Origin: an uncultured bacterium
GTDB taxonomy: Bacteria; Bacillota; Clostridia; Lachnospirales; Lachnospiraceae
Direction: 5' to 3'
Length of the DNA stretch: 24,306 nucleotides
Assembly (NCBI GenBank): GCA_946061355.1
Contig: CAMGRE010000010.1
Span: forward strand, 1-24,306
Shown: one piece after another, positions 8,140-16,285 of the stretch
Layout of the letters: each line of letters starts with the position of its first letter
Numbering within the stretch: position 1 is the first letter of the stretch
Made by a program: the position numbers and the translations under genes
The notes under the pieces: model-generated
Told to the model about the DNA's origin: nothing
Database searches by the model: none
Seen by the model: only the letters and a program-made list of their open reading frames with translations

Positions 8140-9021
8140 ATGAAATGGATGACAAATACGTGTACCTTTCGGCTGGATGATATCACACCGGATATGGACT
8201 GGGATAAGTTCTATCGTGTGAAAGCCATTCTTGATAAGTATAAAGTGAAGCCTCTGCTGGGTGTGGTGCCGGATAATCGGGATCCGGGACTTGCGCAGGA
8301 AGTTGCGAGAGAGGATTTCTGGGAGTGTATTCAGAGCTGCGAGCGCGAGGGCTATGCCATTGCCCAACATGGGTATCAGCACGTGTATGAGACAAAGGAT
8401 TCCGGTCTGCTCGGACTGAAATCCGCCAGCGAATTTGCCGGACTCTCCTATGAGAGTCAGTTCCGGAAACTGAAGGCCGGAAAGGAAATTTTGCAAAATA
8501 AGGGATTCAATGTTACTATATTTATGGCGCCCGGCCACACCTATGATAAAAACACCCTGAAAGCGCTGAAAAAGCTCGGGTTTACGTGTGTGACCGACGG
8601 ATATACGGATATGCCTTACAGAGAACGGGGACTGCTCTTTGTGCCCTGCCGCACCGCACGTATCTCCTTACCGAAATCTTTTGATACGATCTGCATTCAC
8701 TGCAATGACTTCCGGGAAAGCGATTACCGGGAGCTGGAGCAGTTTCTGGATGTGTATGCTTCGCAGGTGGTGCCTTTTTCCGAGGTGGCGGCCCAGCTCT
8801 GGTATCCCCGGAAGAATCCCGGGATGCGCTTTGTCGAGAAGAGGAATCTATTCCTGTATAAGCGGAAGCAGAAGATTGCCTGTAATCCGGTGATCCAGGA
8901 GTACCTTGTGAACACTTATGATGAGGACAGTAAGCGCAAGCGGAAGAAACGTCTGCTCGGGCTGCCCGGATTATTTCTTCGTCTTGGCACGAAGCGGCAG
9001 AGTGGAGAAAGACAGAAATAA
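8140..9021 (+). CDS. DUF2334/NodB-like polysaccharide deacetylase
   Basis: 293 aa, no signal peptide, so it should act in the cytoplasm. Motifs of the divergent NodB (DUF2334-like) fold are FRLDDITPD with D13-D14, a QHGYQH motif with H77 and H81 as likely metal ligands, and MAPGHTYD with H133. In this family the Asp pair and two His form the metal site for N- or O-deacetylation of sugars. The C-terminus (after about residue 270) is a very basic tail rich in KRKRKKR, which could contact phospholipid head groups. It sits between an acyltransferase and a flippase gene, which suggests it trims the lipid-linked glycan before export. A Met at codon 4 is an alternative start. Confidence 0.72.
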   Translation: MKWMTNTCTFRLDDITPDMDWDKFYRVKAILDKYKVKPLLGVVPDNRDPGLAQEVAREDFWECIQSCEREGYAIAQHGYQHVYETKDSGLLGLKSASEFAGLSYESQFRKLKAGKEILQNKGFNVTIFMAPGHTYDKNTLKALKKLGFTCVTDGYTDMPYRERGLLFVPCRTARISLPKSFDTICIHCNDFRESDYRELEQFLDVYASQVVPFSEVAAQLWYPRKNPGMRFVEKRNLFLYKRKQKIACNPVIQEYLVNTYDEDSKRKRKKRLLGLPGLFLRLGTKRQSGERQK

Positions 9022-9034
9022 GAAAGCGCTTTCA
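9021..9034 (+). promoter_or_regulatory. Candidate cre (CcpA) site
   Basis: AGAAAGCGCTTTCA contains the perfect 12-bp palindrome GAAAGCGCTTTC and fits the Firmicute catabolite-responsive element consensus TGWNANCGNTNWCA at every position except the first (A instead of T). It begins at the last base of the deacetylase stop codon and lies about 40 bp before the flippase start. No convincing -35/-10 pair was found beside it. If used, it would act on read-through transcription or on an undetected promoter. A single-mismatch match can also arise by chance in a window of this size. Confidence 0.4.
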
Positions 9035-9071
9035 CCGGCGTTTTCCAATATTTTACAGATAGGACATTACT

Positions 9072-10814
9072 ATGGATATCATCAGAAAATTAAGAGCAGT
9101 ACTCAATAAGAAGCAGAAGAGACGGGTTGTGCTTCTGCTTTTTATGATCAGTATCGGAGCGGTGTTGGAGACGCTGGGCGTGTCCATGATCCTGCCGCTT
9201 GTGACGGCAGTGGTGGAACCCGATGTCTTCACGGAGAACAAATATGTGGTTCTTGTGAGCAATATGCTTGGACTTGAGAATATCGAACAGTTTGTGCTTG
9301 TCATGATCGCCGCGCTCATCCTGATCTTTATTCTGAAGAACGCATACCTGCTGCTCATGTATTATGCACAGTATACTTTTATTGCGAACAGTCAGTTTAA
9401 TATTTCAAGAGAATTGTTAAAGATCTATTTTAACAAGCCGTATGAGTTTTATCTGAACGCCAATACATCCGACGTGCTGAGGACGGTTTACAGCGATACG
9501 ACGGGAGTGTTTTCCCTGCTGCTCGAATGTATTCAGTTCATGTCGGAGTTTGTCATCGCGCTTTGTCTGGGTGCTGTGCTGCTGGTCATTGACTTCCGGA
9601 TGACGGTGGCGATCTGTGCACTGCTGTTCGGCGTGACGGCTCTGATCACGGTCTGGTTCAAACCGAAGATGGGGCAGATCGGTCAGGAGGCAAGGATACG
9701 CCAGAGTCGTATGTACAACAGCATCATCCAGTCCATCATGAGCATCAAGGATGTGAAGATCTTCGCCAAGGAAGAATCCTTCCTGGAAGAGTATGAGAAT
9801 AACGGACGTAAGTTTTATAACCTGTCCCGCAGCCAGAAAGTGCTTGGCTCCGTGCCGAGGCTGGTGATCGAGACAGTCTGCATCGGCGGTGTCCTCGCAT
9901 ACATGGGGGCGATGATCATGACGGGCAGGAGTGTGACCAGCATGCTTCCGCAGCTTTCCGCGTTTGCACTTGCCGCCATGAGACTTATGCCGAGTGCGAA
10001 CCGCATGAGCACTTATCTTGCCAACATTGCTTATTACAAGCCCACGCTTGATTATGTATATGAAAATGTGGAGATGCCGCAGAATGTGAAGCAGGTGGAG
10101 ACACCCAAGACGATCGGCAGGCAGACCGGAGAGAAGCTTCCGATCGAAGAGAGTATACAGGTCAGGGATCTGACCTACCGGTATCCCAATTCCGATAAGC
10201 TGATCTTTGATCATGCACAGATGGAGGTTCCGGTGGGCAAATCCGTTGGCATCGTAGGCAAATCGGGTGCGGGTAAGACCACGCTCGTCGACATTATCCT
10301 GGGACTTTTAGATGCCGAGACAGGCGAGATCCTGTGCGATGGCAGGGATGTGTTGTCCAATTATGCCGGATGGCTTCACAATATCGGGTATATCCCGCAG
10401 TCCATCAATCTGATGGATGACACGATCCGCGCCAATGTGGCATTCGGTATTCCGAGGGAGAAGATCGATGAGAAGCGTGTCTGGGAAGTGATTGATGAAG
10501 CGCAGCTGAGAAGCTTCGTGGAGGGACTCCCGGAAGGACTTGACACGGAGATCGGGGAACGCGGAATCCGCATGTCCGGCGGTCAGAGACAGCGTCTCGG
10601 CATTGCAAGGGCATTGTATCACAACCCGGAGCTTTTGATCCTCGATGAAGCGACATCGGCGCTCGACAATGAGACGGAGGCGGCGATCATGGAGGCGATC
10701 GACCATTTCCACGGCAGGAAGACGATGCTGATCATTGCCCACAGGCTCAAGACGATTGAGAACTGTGATATGATCTATGCGGTACAGGAGGGAAAGATCG
10801 TCCGCGAGCGGTAA
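9072..10814 (+). CDS. ABC transporter, fused permease-ATPase (PglK/MsbA-like flippase)
   Basis: 580 aa half-transporter, the usual length. The membrane domain occupies about residues 18-320, beginning with a basic N-terminus followed by LETLGVSMILPLV. The nucleotide-binding domain follows at about 355-580 with Walker A GKSGAGKTT (about 395), Q-loop, signature MSGGQRQR (about 500), Walker B LLILDEAT (about 521), D-loop SALD and H-loop IAHR (about 555), all intact. Homodimers of this type flip lipid-linked oligosaccharides (PglK) or lipid A (MsbA). Placement among GT4 and epimerase genes favours a polyprenyl-pyrophosphate-linked glycan as substrate. The start is preceded by AGGA, and the 50-bp gap upstream contains a cre-like palindrome. 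Confidence 0.85.
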   Translation: MDIIRKLRAVLNKKQKRRVVLLLFMISIGAVLETLGVSMILPLVTAVVEPDVFTENKYVVLVSNMLGLENIEQFVLVMIAALILIFILKNAYLLLMYYAQYTFIANSQFNISRELLKIYFNKPYEFYLNANTSDVLRTVYSDTTGVFSLLLECIQFMSEFVIALCLGAVLLVIDFRMTVAICALLFGVTALITVWFKPKMGQIGQEARIRQSRMYNSIIQSIMSIKDVKIFAKEESFLEEYENNGRKFYNLSRSQKVLGSVPRLVIETVCIGGVLAYMGAMIMTGRSVTSMLPQLSAFALAAMRLMPSANRMSTYLANIAYYKPTLDYVYENVEMPQNVKQVETPKTIGRQTGEKLPIEESIQVRDLTYRYPNSDKLIFDHAQMEVPVGKSVGIVGKSGAGKTTLVDIILGLLDAETGEILCDGRDVLSNYAGWLHNIGYIPQSINLMDDTIRANVAFGIPREKIDEKRVWEVIDEAQLRSFVEGLPEGLDTEIGERGIRMSGGQRQRLGIARALYHNPELLILDEATSALDNETEAAIMEAIDHFHGRKTMLIIAHRLKTIENCDMIYAVQEGKIVRER

Positions 10815-10844
10815 GAGCAGACAGCCGGGCAGAAGGATAGAACG

Positions 10845-12371
10845 ATGGAGATCAATTTGTTTTTTCAGGGTTATGATTCCGTGAACGGATATCAGGAATC
10901 CATTTTAAGACAGATCAGGGAAGAGATTCCCTTTCACAGATGCGTGCTCACAAGCCGCGACAATGACGGCAATGATCATTATGACACTTCCGTTTATGAG
11001 GTGGTGGATTATGATATGTGCGCCAATGCCGCTTATGAGCATCATATGGACATGAACAGCTTAAAGCCGCTCTCCAGGGAACTGCTTCATGACATGGAGC
11101 CGTACGAGCCGACAGCGGTAAAGATGCTGTGTCGCATCACGGATTTTGATATGTTTACGTATGATGAGGCGAAGCGGTTCTATCTGCATCATCTCCGCTT
11201 CTGGAATGATGTGTTTGAGCGCAATCACATCAATTTTGTTTTTCTGACGGGGATTCCGCATCATACGCATGATTATATCATCTATGCGCTCACACAGATC
11301 CGGAAGATTCCCATGTGTATCATTGCACCGACACATCTGCCGCACAGATGCTTCGTGGGGAATGACCTGTATAAGTTGTATGAGCGGCTGGATCAAGCTT
11401 ACGAAAGCAGGAAAGACAATGCGGATCCGGTTGTGCTGCCGGATGATGTGGAGCAGTATTACCGGGCGCTGCTGCGTGAGAATAAGTTGGAGAAGATGAA
11501 GGTCATGCTGGGGTCCGGGAGCCGGAAGGAGCATGCGCGCAAGGAAAAACGACAGATCATGGGATATGTGATGAGCGACAAGGTCATCAGGCGTCAGCTG
11601 TCGCGGATCAAGCACGGCATTGCAGGGAGTCTGCGTGAACATTCCCTGAAGCCGTGGCGGGAATGTGTCGACCGGATCGCGCGGGACCGGTATTATATCA
11701 GCCGCGTTCATCACAAATTAAAGCACTGTGATACACTGAAAGATTATGAGCGGATGGCTGTCATGCCGGATATGGAGCATGACCGGTATGTGCTGTTCCT
11801 TACCCATCTGACGCCGGAGGCCACGACACTGCCGCAGGCCGGTGTCTTTGTGGAGCAGGAGCTCTGTGTGCAGCTGCTCGCGCCGATCCTGAAGGAATAC
11901 GGCATCAAGCTGTATGTGAAGGAGCACTTTGTGCAGCCCTACCGCATGAAGACATTTTATGAGGATCTGAAAAATACCGACAATGTCGTGCTGGTCAGCA
12001 GCGACGCGGAGTCGGTGGATCTGCTGGAACACTGTGTGGCGGCGGCGACCCCGGCGGGGACGGTGTCCATCGAGGCTCCCGCAAACGGCAAGCCGGTGTT
12101 TGTGTTCGGCCACGGAGGTTTTGAGCACGGACCGGGAATCTATCAGGTGGGAAATGAAGCGCAGTGCCGGGCTGCAGTGGAAGATATTCTTGAGAGAGAG
12201 AAAGAGGGAAAAACGATTACCGCGCAGGAGGTAAGAAATTACTTTCAGGCATTTGTGGATACTTCTATCTGTATCTACTCTCCGATCGAAGGAGCTGATC
12301 CGCAGAAAGTGGAACAGAGCCGTCAGGAGATTGTGAAGCTTGCGGTGGAGGAGATTAGGAAAGCATTTTAA
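10845..12371 (+). CDS. Capsule_synth (KpsC/KpsS)-like protein, putative glycosyltransferase
   Basis: 508 aa, soluble. The N-terminal half (MEINLFFQGYDSVNGYQ to about residue 250) is not recognised; it includes FLTGIPHHTHD and IIAPTHLPHRCF, resembling an acceptor-binding Rossmann domain. The C-terminal half shows the pattern of Kdo-type capsule transferases: KEHFVQPYRMKTFYEDL (about 357-373), then VVLVSSDAESVDLLEH, then GTVSIEAPANGKPVFVFG (about 405-422) and a short GPGIYQV. Known members of that superfamily use CMP-Kdo. The next genes make a CMP-nonulosonate, so this protein is a candidate CMP-sugar transferase (inference). AAGGA precedes the start at 10845. A function as an ordinary UDP-sugar transferase remains possible. 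Confidence 0.55.
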   Translation: MEINLFFQGYDSVNGYQESILRQIREEIPFHRCVLTSRDNDGNDHYDTSVYEVVDYDMCANAAYEHHMDMNSLKPLSRELLHDMEPYEPTAVKMLCRITDFDMFTYDEAKRFYLHHLRFWNDVFERNHINFVFLTGIPHHTHDYIIYALTQIRKIPMCIIAPTHLPHRCFVGNDLYKLYERLDQAYESRKDNADPVVLPDDVEQYYRALLRENKLEKMKVMLGSGSRKEHARKEKRQIMGYVMSDKVIRRQLSRIKHGIAGSLREHSLKPWRECVDRIARDRYYISRVHHKLKHCDTLKDYERMAVMPDMEHDRYVLFLTHLTPEATTLPQAGVFVEQELCVQLLAPILKEYGIKLYVKEHFVQPYRMKTFYEDLKNTDNVVLVSSDAESVDLLEHCVAAATPAGTVSIEAPANGKPVFVFGHGGFEHGPGIYQVGNEAQCRAAVEDILEREKEGKTITAQEVRNYFQAFVDTSICIYSPIEGADPQKVEQSRQEIVKLAVEEIRKAF

Positions 12372-12389
12372 AGAATGAGGGAAATCAGG

Positions 12390-13370
12390 ATGAAGAAAGT
12401 GTTGGTGACAGGTGCGGACGGCTTTATCGGAAGCCATCTCACGGAGCATTTGCTGGAAAAAGGATATGAGGTAAAGGCATTTACTTATTACAATTCCTTT
12501 AATACATGGGGATGGTTGGATACCTTCCCGAAGGAGAAGCTTGACCAGATCGAGATCTTCCAGGGAGACATCCGGGATCCGAACGGTGTGCGGGAAGCGA
12601 TGAAGGGAGTGGACGGGGTGTTCCATCTCGCCGCGCTCATAGCGATTCCGTTCAGCTATCACTCGCCGGACTCCTATGTGGATACGAATATCAAGGGAAC
12701 GCTGAATGTGCTGCAGGCGGCGCGAGACCTCTCTCTGGAGCGCGTGCTGATCACATCGACCTCCGAGGTGTACGGCACAGCGCAGTATGTGCCGATCGAT
12801 GAGAAGCATCCCTATCAGGGACAGTCGCCTTACTCGGCGACCAAGATCGGAGCGGACAGGCTGGCGGAGAGCTTTTATCGCAGCTTCGAGCTGCCCGTGA
12901 CGATCGTGAGACCGTTCAACACCTACGGACCCAGACAGTCCGCCAGAGCGGTGATCCCCACGATCATATCGCAGCTCCTGGCAGGAAAGGAAGAGATCCG
13001 TCTCGGATCGCTGACACCGACCAGAGACTTTAACTATGTGAAAGATACGGCCAACGGCTTCTATGAGATCGCGAGATCCGACCGGACGATCGGGGAGGAG
13101 ATCAATATTGCAACACAGCAGGAGATCAGCATCGGTGATCTGGCAAACGAACTGATCCGCCAGATCAATCCGAACGCGAAGATCGTCTGTGAGACACAGC
13201 GCACCCGGCCGGAGAAGAGCGAGGTCAACAGGCTGCTTGGCTCTAATGAGAAGATCAAACGGCTGACGGACTGGACGCCACAGTATACCTTTGAGCAGGG
13301 ACTGGCGGAGACCATTGAGTGGATCAGACATAACATGAACGCTTATAAGACAGATATTTATAATGTATGA
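12390..13370 (+). CDS. legB: LegB, NDP-HexNAc 4,6-dehydratase of the legionaminic acid route
   Basis: 326 aa from the ATG at 12390, which has GAGGG about nine bases upstream; an ATG at 12375 adds only five residues. Extended SDR with TGADGFIGSH (7-16), the LegB-typical YNSFNTWGWLD (34-44), FHLAALIAIPFSYHSP, STSEVYGT (123-130), and catalytic Y148-x3-K152. PFNTYGPRQSARAVIPTIISQ is also highly conserved in LegB. In Campylobacter, LegB converts GDP-GlcNAc to the 4-keto-6-deoxy sugar, the first committed step to legionaminic acid. It heads the nonulosonate block, and the guanylyltransferase-like gene directly after it supports a GDP-linked substrate. This is the most confident pathway assignment in the window. 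Confidence 0.88.
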   Translation: MKKVLVTGADGFIGSHLTEHLLEKGYEVKAFTYYNSFNTWGWLDTFPKEKLDQIEIFQGDIRDPNGVREAMKGVDGVFHLAALIAIPFSYHSPDSYVDTNIKGTLNVLQAARDLSLERVLITSTSEVYGTAQYVPIDEKHPYQGQSPYSATKIGADRLAESFYRSFELPVTIVRPFNTYGPRQSARAVIPTIISQLLAGKEEIRLGSLTPTRDFNYVKDTANGFYEIARSDRTIGEEINIATQQEISIGDLANELIRQINPNAKIVCETQRTRPEKSEVNRLLGSNEKIKRLTDWTPQYTFEQGLAETIEWIRHNMNAYKTDIYNV

Positions 13371-13374
13371 TGCA

Positions 13375-13409
13375 GGAGCCGCAGAGTGTGCAGAATTTCT
13401 GCGGCCTCC
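13375..13409 (+). other. Intercistronic hairpin with two alternative pairings
   Basis: GGAGCCGCAG (13375-13384) pairs with CTGCGG-C-CTCC (13399-13409), a 10-bp stem with one bulged C. Inside it, GCAGAA-T-TTCTGC (13390-13402) is a nearly closed palindrome that competes for the right arm. No U-run follows. It lies between the legB stop and the GGAG ribosome site (13415-13418) of the next gene, so it may tune translation or protect mRNA ends (inference). Confidence 0.45.
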
Positions 13410-13423
13410 GTATTGGAGAAACT

Positions 13424-14482
13424 ATGAACGATAAGACACGCAGGCTTTGTATCACAACCGAATATTCCATCCTGGATGCGATCAAGGTGCTCGATGAGAC
13501 ACATGAGCGCATCATTCTCATTGTGGAGGAGGACAGGCTCCTTGGCGTGCTGACGGACAGCGATGTGAGGAAATCGATTCTGAGAGGACAGGATATGGCG
13601 GCGAAGGTTTTGGAGATCATGACCACCAATCCGATCTGCGTGACGCCGGGAACGGCGGATAGTGCGATGGAGATCATGGAGCAGCACGGCATCGACGCGG
13701 TGCCTGTGATCGATGGGAACCGCAGGGTAGTGGATCTGATCTTCCGCTATGAGACACCATCCGGCAGGAAGAAATCCGGTGCCGGACTGAATGCGCCTGT
13801 CGTCATCATGGCAGGAGGCAAGGGGACCAGACTGTTTCCCTATACGCAGGTGCTCCCCAAGCCGCTCATACCGATCGGGAATACGACGATCTTAGAGCAG
13901 GTCATCGATTCCTTTGCGGAGGAGGGCTGCAGGGACTTCTATCTCTCCATCAATTATAAGAAGAACCTGATCAAGGCATATTTTCAGGATATGGAACCAT
14001 CCTATCAGGTGACCTATCTGGAGGAGGAACGCTTCCTCGGGACGGCGGGCAGCCTGTATCTGGCGAAAGATAAGATCAGGGAGTCGTTCTTTGTGAGCAA
14101 CTGCGATATCCTGCTCGACATCAATTATGCGGATGTGATGAAATTCCATAAGGAGAAGGGAAATGTGATCACGATGATCACGTCGCTCAAAAATTATACG
14201 ATCCCTTATGGCGTGGTGAATATAGACGGCAGCGGACAGGTGGAGAGCCTGTCGGAGAAGCCGGAGATGAATTTCCTTGTAAATACCGGGGTCTATGTGC
14301 TTGAACCCGAGGTGCTTGACATGATCCCGAGAGAACGGTTCATGCATATCACGGAGCTGATTCAGATATGCATGGATCAGGGCAAAAAGGTCGGTGTCTA
14401 TCCCGTGACGGAGAAAGCATGGGAGGATATGGGAGAACTTGCCGGCATGGAGGAAATGCTCAGAAACAGAGTGACGGAGTGA
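13424..14482 (+). CDS. ptmE: PtmE-like CBS-nucleotidyltransferase (hexosamine-1-phosphate guanylyltransferase)
   Basis: 352 aa from the ATG at 13424 with GGAG five bases upstream; the ATG at 13367 would add a non-conserved extension that encodes the hairpin. Two CBS repeats fill residues 1-115 (VLTDSDVRKSIL, then VPVIDGNRRVVDLI). The nucleotidyltransferase domain starts at about 125 with IMAGGKGTRLFPYTQVLPKP, followed by FLGTAGSLYLAKDKI and SNCDILLDINYADV. This CBS plus nucleotidyltransferase architecture is that of Campylobacter PtmE, which makes the GDP-hexosamine used by LegB. Its place directly after legB strengthens the call. The nucleotide cannot be fixed from sequence alone, and CBS domains suggest adenine-nucleotide regulation. 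Confidence 0.75.
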   Translation: MNDKTRRLCITTEYSILDAIKVLDETHERIILIVEEDRLLGVLTDSDVRKSILRGQDMAAKVLEIMTTNPICVTPGTADSAMEIMEQHGIDAVPVIDGNRRVVDLIFRYETPSGRKKSGAGLNAPVVIMAGGKGTRLFPYTQVLPKPLIPIGNTTILEQVIDSFAEEGCRDFYLSINYKKNLIKAYFQDMEPSYQVTYLEEERFLGTAGSLYLAKDKIRESFFVSNCDILLDINYADVMKFHKEKGNVITMITSLKNYTIPYGVVNIDGSGQVESLSEKPEMNFLVNTGVYVLEPEVLDMIPRERFMHITELIQICMDQGKKVGVYPVTEKAWEDMGELAGMEEMLRNRVTE

Positions 14483-14498
14483 GAAAGGCGGGATAGTT

Positions 14499-15632
14499 AT
14501 GTATCAGATACCATTGTTTGATCTGAATTATGATGAACGGGAACAGAAAGCGGTGGCGGAGACGATCGCTTCCAAATGGATTTCCAGCGGCCCGAAATGT
14601 ATGGAACTGGAGGAAATCTTTCAGAAGGAACTCGACACGCCATATGCGTATGCGGTGACCAACTGTACAGCGGCGCTGCACCTGGCTCTCTTCAGTCTGG
14701 GGATCGGTGCGGGCGATGAGGTGATCGTACCGTCGCTTACTTTTGTGGCTACCGTGAATGCGGTGCGGTATGTTGGCGCGGAGCCGGTGTTCTGCGACAT
14801 TGAGAGCCTTTCCGGACTGACGATATCCCCCGACAGGATCGAGGAACTGATCACACCGAAGACGAAAGCGATCATGGTGATGCATTTTGGAGGTTTTGCA
14901 TGCGATATGGACCGGATCATGGCGATTGCCGCAAAGCATCATCTGTATGTCGTGGAGGATGCCTGTCATGGTCCATTGTCCGAATATCACGGCAGGAAAC
15001 TGGGAACGATCGGCGATGTCGGATGCTTCAGCTTCTTCTCCAATAAGAATATTTCCACCGGAGAGGGCGGCATGGTCGTGACAAAACATGAGAAAGTGGG
15101 AGAGCGGATCAAACTGGCGCGTTCCCATGGTATGACGACAATGTCATATGAGCGTGCAAAGGGACACAGTACTTCCTACGATGTGGTGATGCCGGGCTAT
15201 AACTACCGGCTGGACGATATCCGGGCAACGCTCGGTATCGTCCAGATGCAGAAGCTGCGTGCGGATCTGGAGACCAGACAGCAGATCCGGGCGCTTTATG
15301 AGAAACTGCTCGGAGCATGTGAGCAGGTCATCGTTCCGTTTGCGGGGTATACGGAGTTTGCATCGAATTATATTATGCCTGTTATTTTAAAGGATTCCGA
15401 TCCGGCAAGGCGTGATGAGGTGAGAACAAAGCTTCAGGAAAAAGGGATCCAGACGAGTGTGCATTATCCTGCGGTACACCGCTTCTCCATCTATCGTGAT
15501 GCAAAGAAAGGGGATCTGCCGCTGACGGAATATGCATCCGACTGTGGACTGACGCTTCCCATGTATGCGAAGCTCACTGAGGAGGAGGTCACATATATCT
15601 GTGATTCGTTAAAAGAGATTCTGAAGGGATGA
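14499..15632 (+). CDS. DegT/DnrJ/EryC1/StrS-family sugar aminotransferase
   Basis: 377 aa, full-length PLP-dependent fold type I enzyme. TNCTAALHLAL binds the cofactor phosphate, VVEDACHG (about residue 152) supplies the Asp that contacts the pyridine nitrogen, and SFFSNKNISTGEGGM carries the Schiff-base Lys183. It should transfer an amino group from glutamate to the C4 ketone made by LegB. This is the position LegC occupies in known pathways, but the N-terminus (IPLFDLNYDEREQKAV) looks more like general DegT/VioA-type enzymes than LegC. The start is preceded by a GGCGGGA purine patch. The gene following at 15638 would act on the new amine. Confidence 0.82.
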   Translation: MYQIPLFDLNYDEREQKAVAETIASKWISSGPKCMELEEIFQKELDTPYAYAVTNCTAALHLALFSLGIGAGDEVIVPSLTFVATVNAVRYVGAEPVFCDIESLSGLTISPDRIEELITPKTKAIMVMHFGGFACDMDRIMAIAAKHHLYVVEDACHGPLSEYHGRKLGTIGDVGCFSFFSNKNISTGEGGMVVTKHEKVGERIKLARSHGMTTMSYERAKGHSTSYDVVMPGYNYRLDDIRATLGIVQMQKLRADLETRQQIRALYEKLLGACEQVIVPFAGYTEFASNYIMPVILKDSDPARRDEVRTKLQEKGIQTSVHYPAVHRFSIYRDAKKGDLPLTEYASDCGLTLPMYAKLTEEEVTYICDSLKEILKG

Positions 15633-15637
15633 AACAT

Positions 15638-16285
15638 ATGAGAGTCACGATTCTGGTGGATGATAAGGGGAGCTGGTTTACGCCGTATGCCTTGAAACTG
15701 AAGGAGAGATTGTCGGAGAACGGGATCGATGCGGAACTGGTTCATGACCAGCAGGTGGCAGCGGGCGGAGATATCAGTTTCCTCTTAAGCTGTACAAAGA
15801 TCGTCAAAAAGGATTTTCTGAACCGGTATGGACATAATATTGTGGTACATGCCAGCGATCTCCCGGAGGGGAAAGGCTTTACGCCGCTCAAATGGCAGAT
15901 CCTGGAAGGCAGGGATGAGATTGTGCTGACGATGTTTGAGGCGGTTGAGGCGGTCGATGCCGGACCGTATTATCAGAAAGAAACGCTCCGTTTTGACGGG
16001 ACGGAACTGCTTGATGAGATGCAAGCCGCTATGGCGGAGAAGATTATCGCGATGTGTGTGTCCTATGCACTCGCGCCCGGGGATTTTCCCGCGAGGGAAC
16101 AGGAAGGGACGGAAAGCTTTTACCGACGTCCGAACCAGGAGGATGACAGGCTGGATATCGACAGGACGATTCGGGAACAGTTTAATCATTTCCGCGTTGC
16201 GGACAATGAGAGATTCCCGCTGTGGTTTTCCTATATGGGTAAGAAATATTACATCAAGATATATCGGGAGGAGGAACCGGAATGA
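15638..16285 (+). CDS. Sugar N-formyltransferase (Fmt-like)
   Basis: 215 aa from the ATG at 15638 (AAGGG nine bases upstream). The ATG at 15629, overlapping the previous stop, is the alternative. It has the formyltransferase core: VVHASDLPEGKGFTPLKWQILEG with His71, and VEAVDAGP with Asp107, the His/Asp of the family catalytic Asn-His-Asp triad. The Asn position is Val (VVH instead of NxH), a variation I believe occurs in glycan-cluster relatives. At 215 aa it lacks the C-terminal tRNA-binding domain of methionyl-tRNA formyltransferase. The family uses N10-formyl-tetrahydrofolate. Located right after the aminotransferase, it probably formylates the C4 amine, where LegH would acetylate. It ends in an ATGA overlap with the PIG-L gene. 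Confidence 0.75.
   Translation: MRVTILVDDKGSWFTPYALKLKERLSENGIDAELVHDQQVAAGGDISFLLSCTKIVKKDFLNRYGHNIVVHASDLPEGKGFTPLKWQILEGRDEIVLTMFEAVEAVDAGPYYQKETLRFDGTELLDEMQAAMAEKIIAMCVSYALAPGDFPAREQEGTESFYRRPNQEDDRLDIDRTIREQFNHFRVADNERFPLWFSYMGKKYYIKIYREEEPE

Noticed and set aside
9417..10214. Minus-strand open frame antisense to the ABC transporter
   Set aside because: No recognisable domain and no plausible context; the + strand frame has all ABC motifs.
11718..13331. Minus-strand open frame of more than 500 codons
   Set aside because: It runs antisense across two well-supported + strand genes (capsule_synth-like and legB) and their junction. It has a His/Arg/Leu-rich composition without recognisable motifs, typical of a shadow frame.
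13367..13423. Longer N-terminus for the PtmE-like gene
   Set aside because: The region forms a hairpin, encodes a non-family-like leader, and the ATG at 13424 has a well-spaced GGAG.
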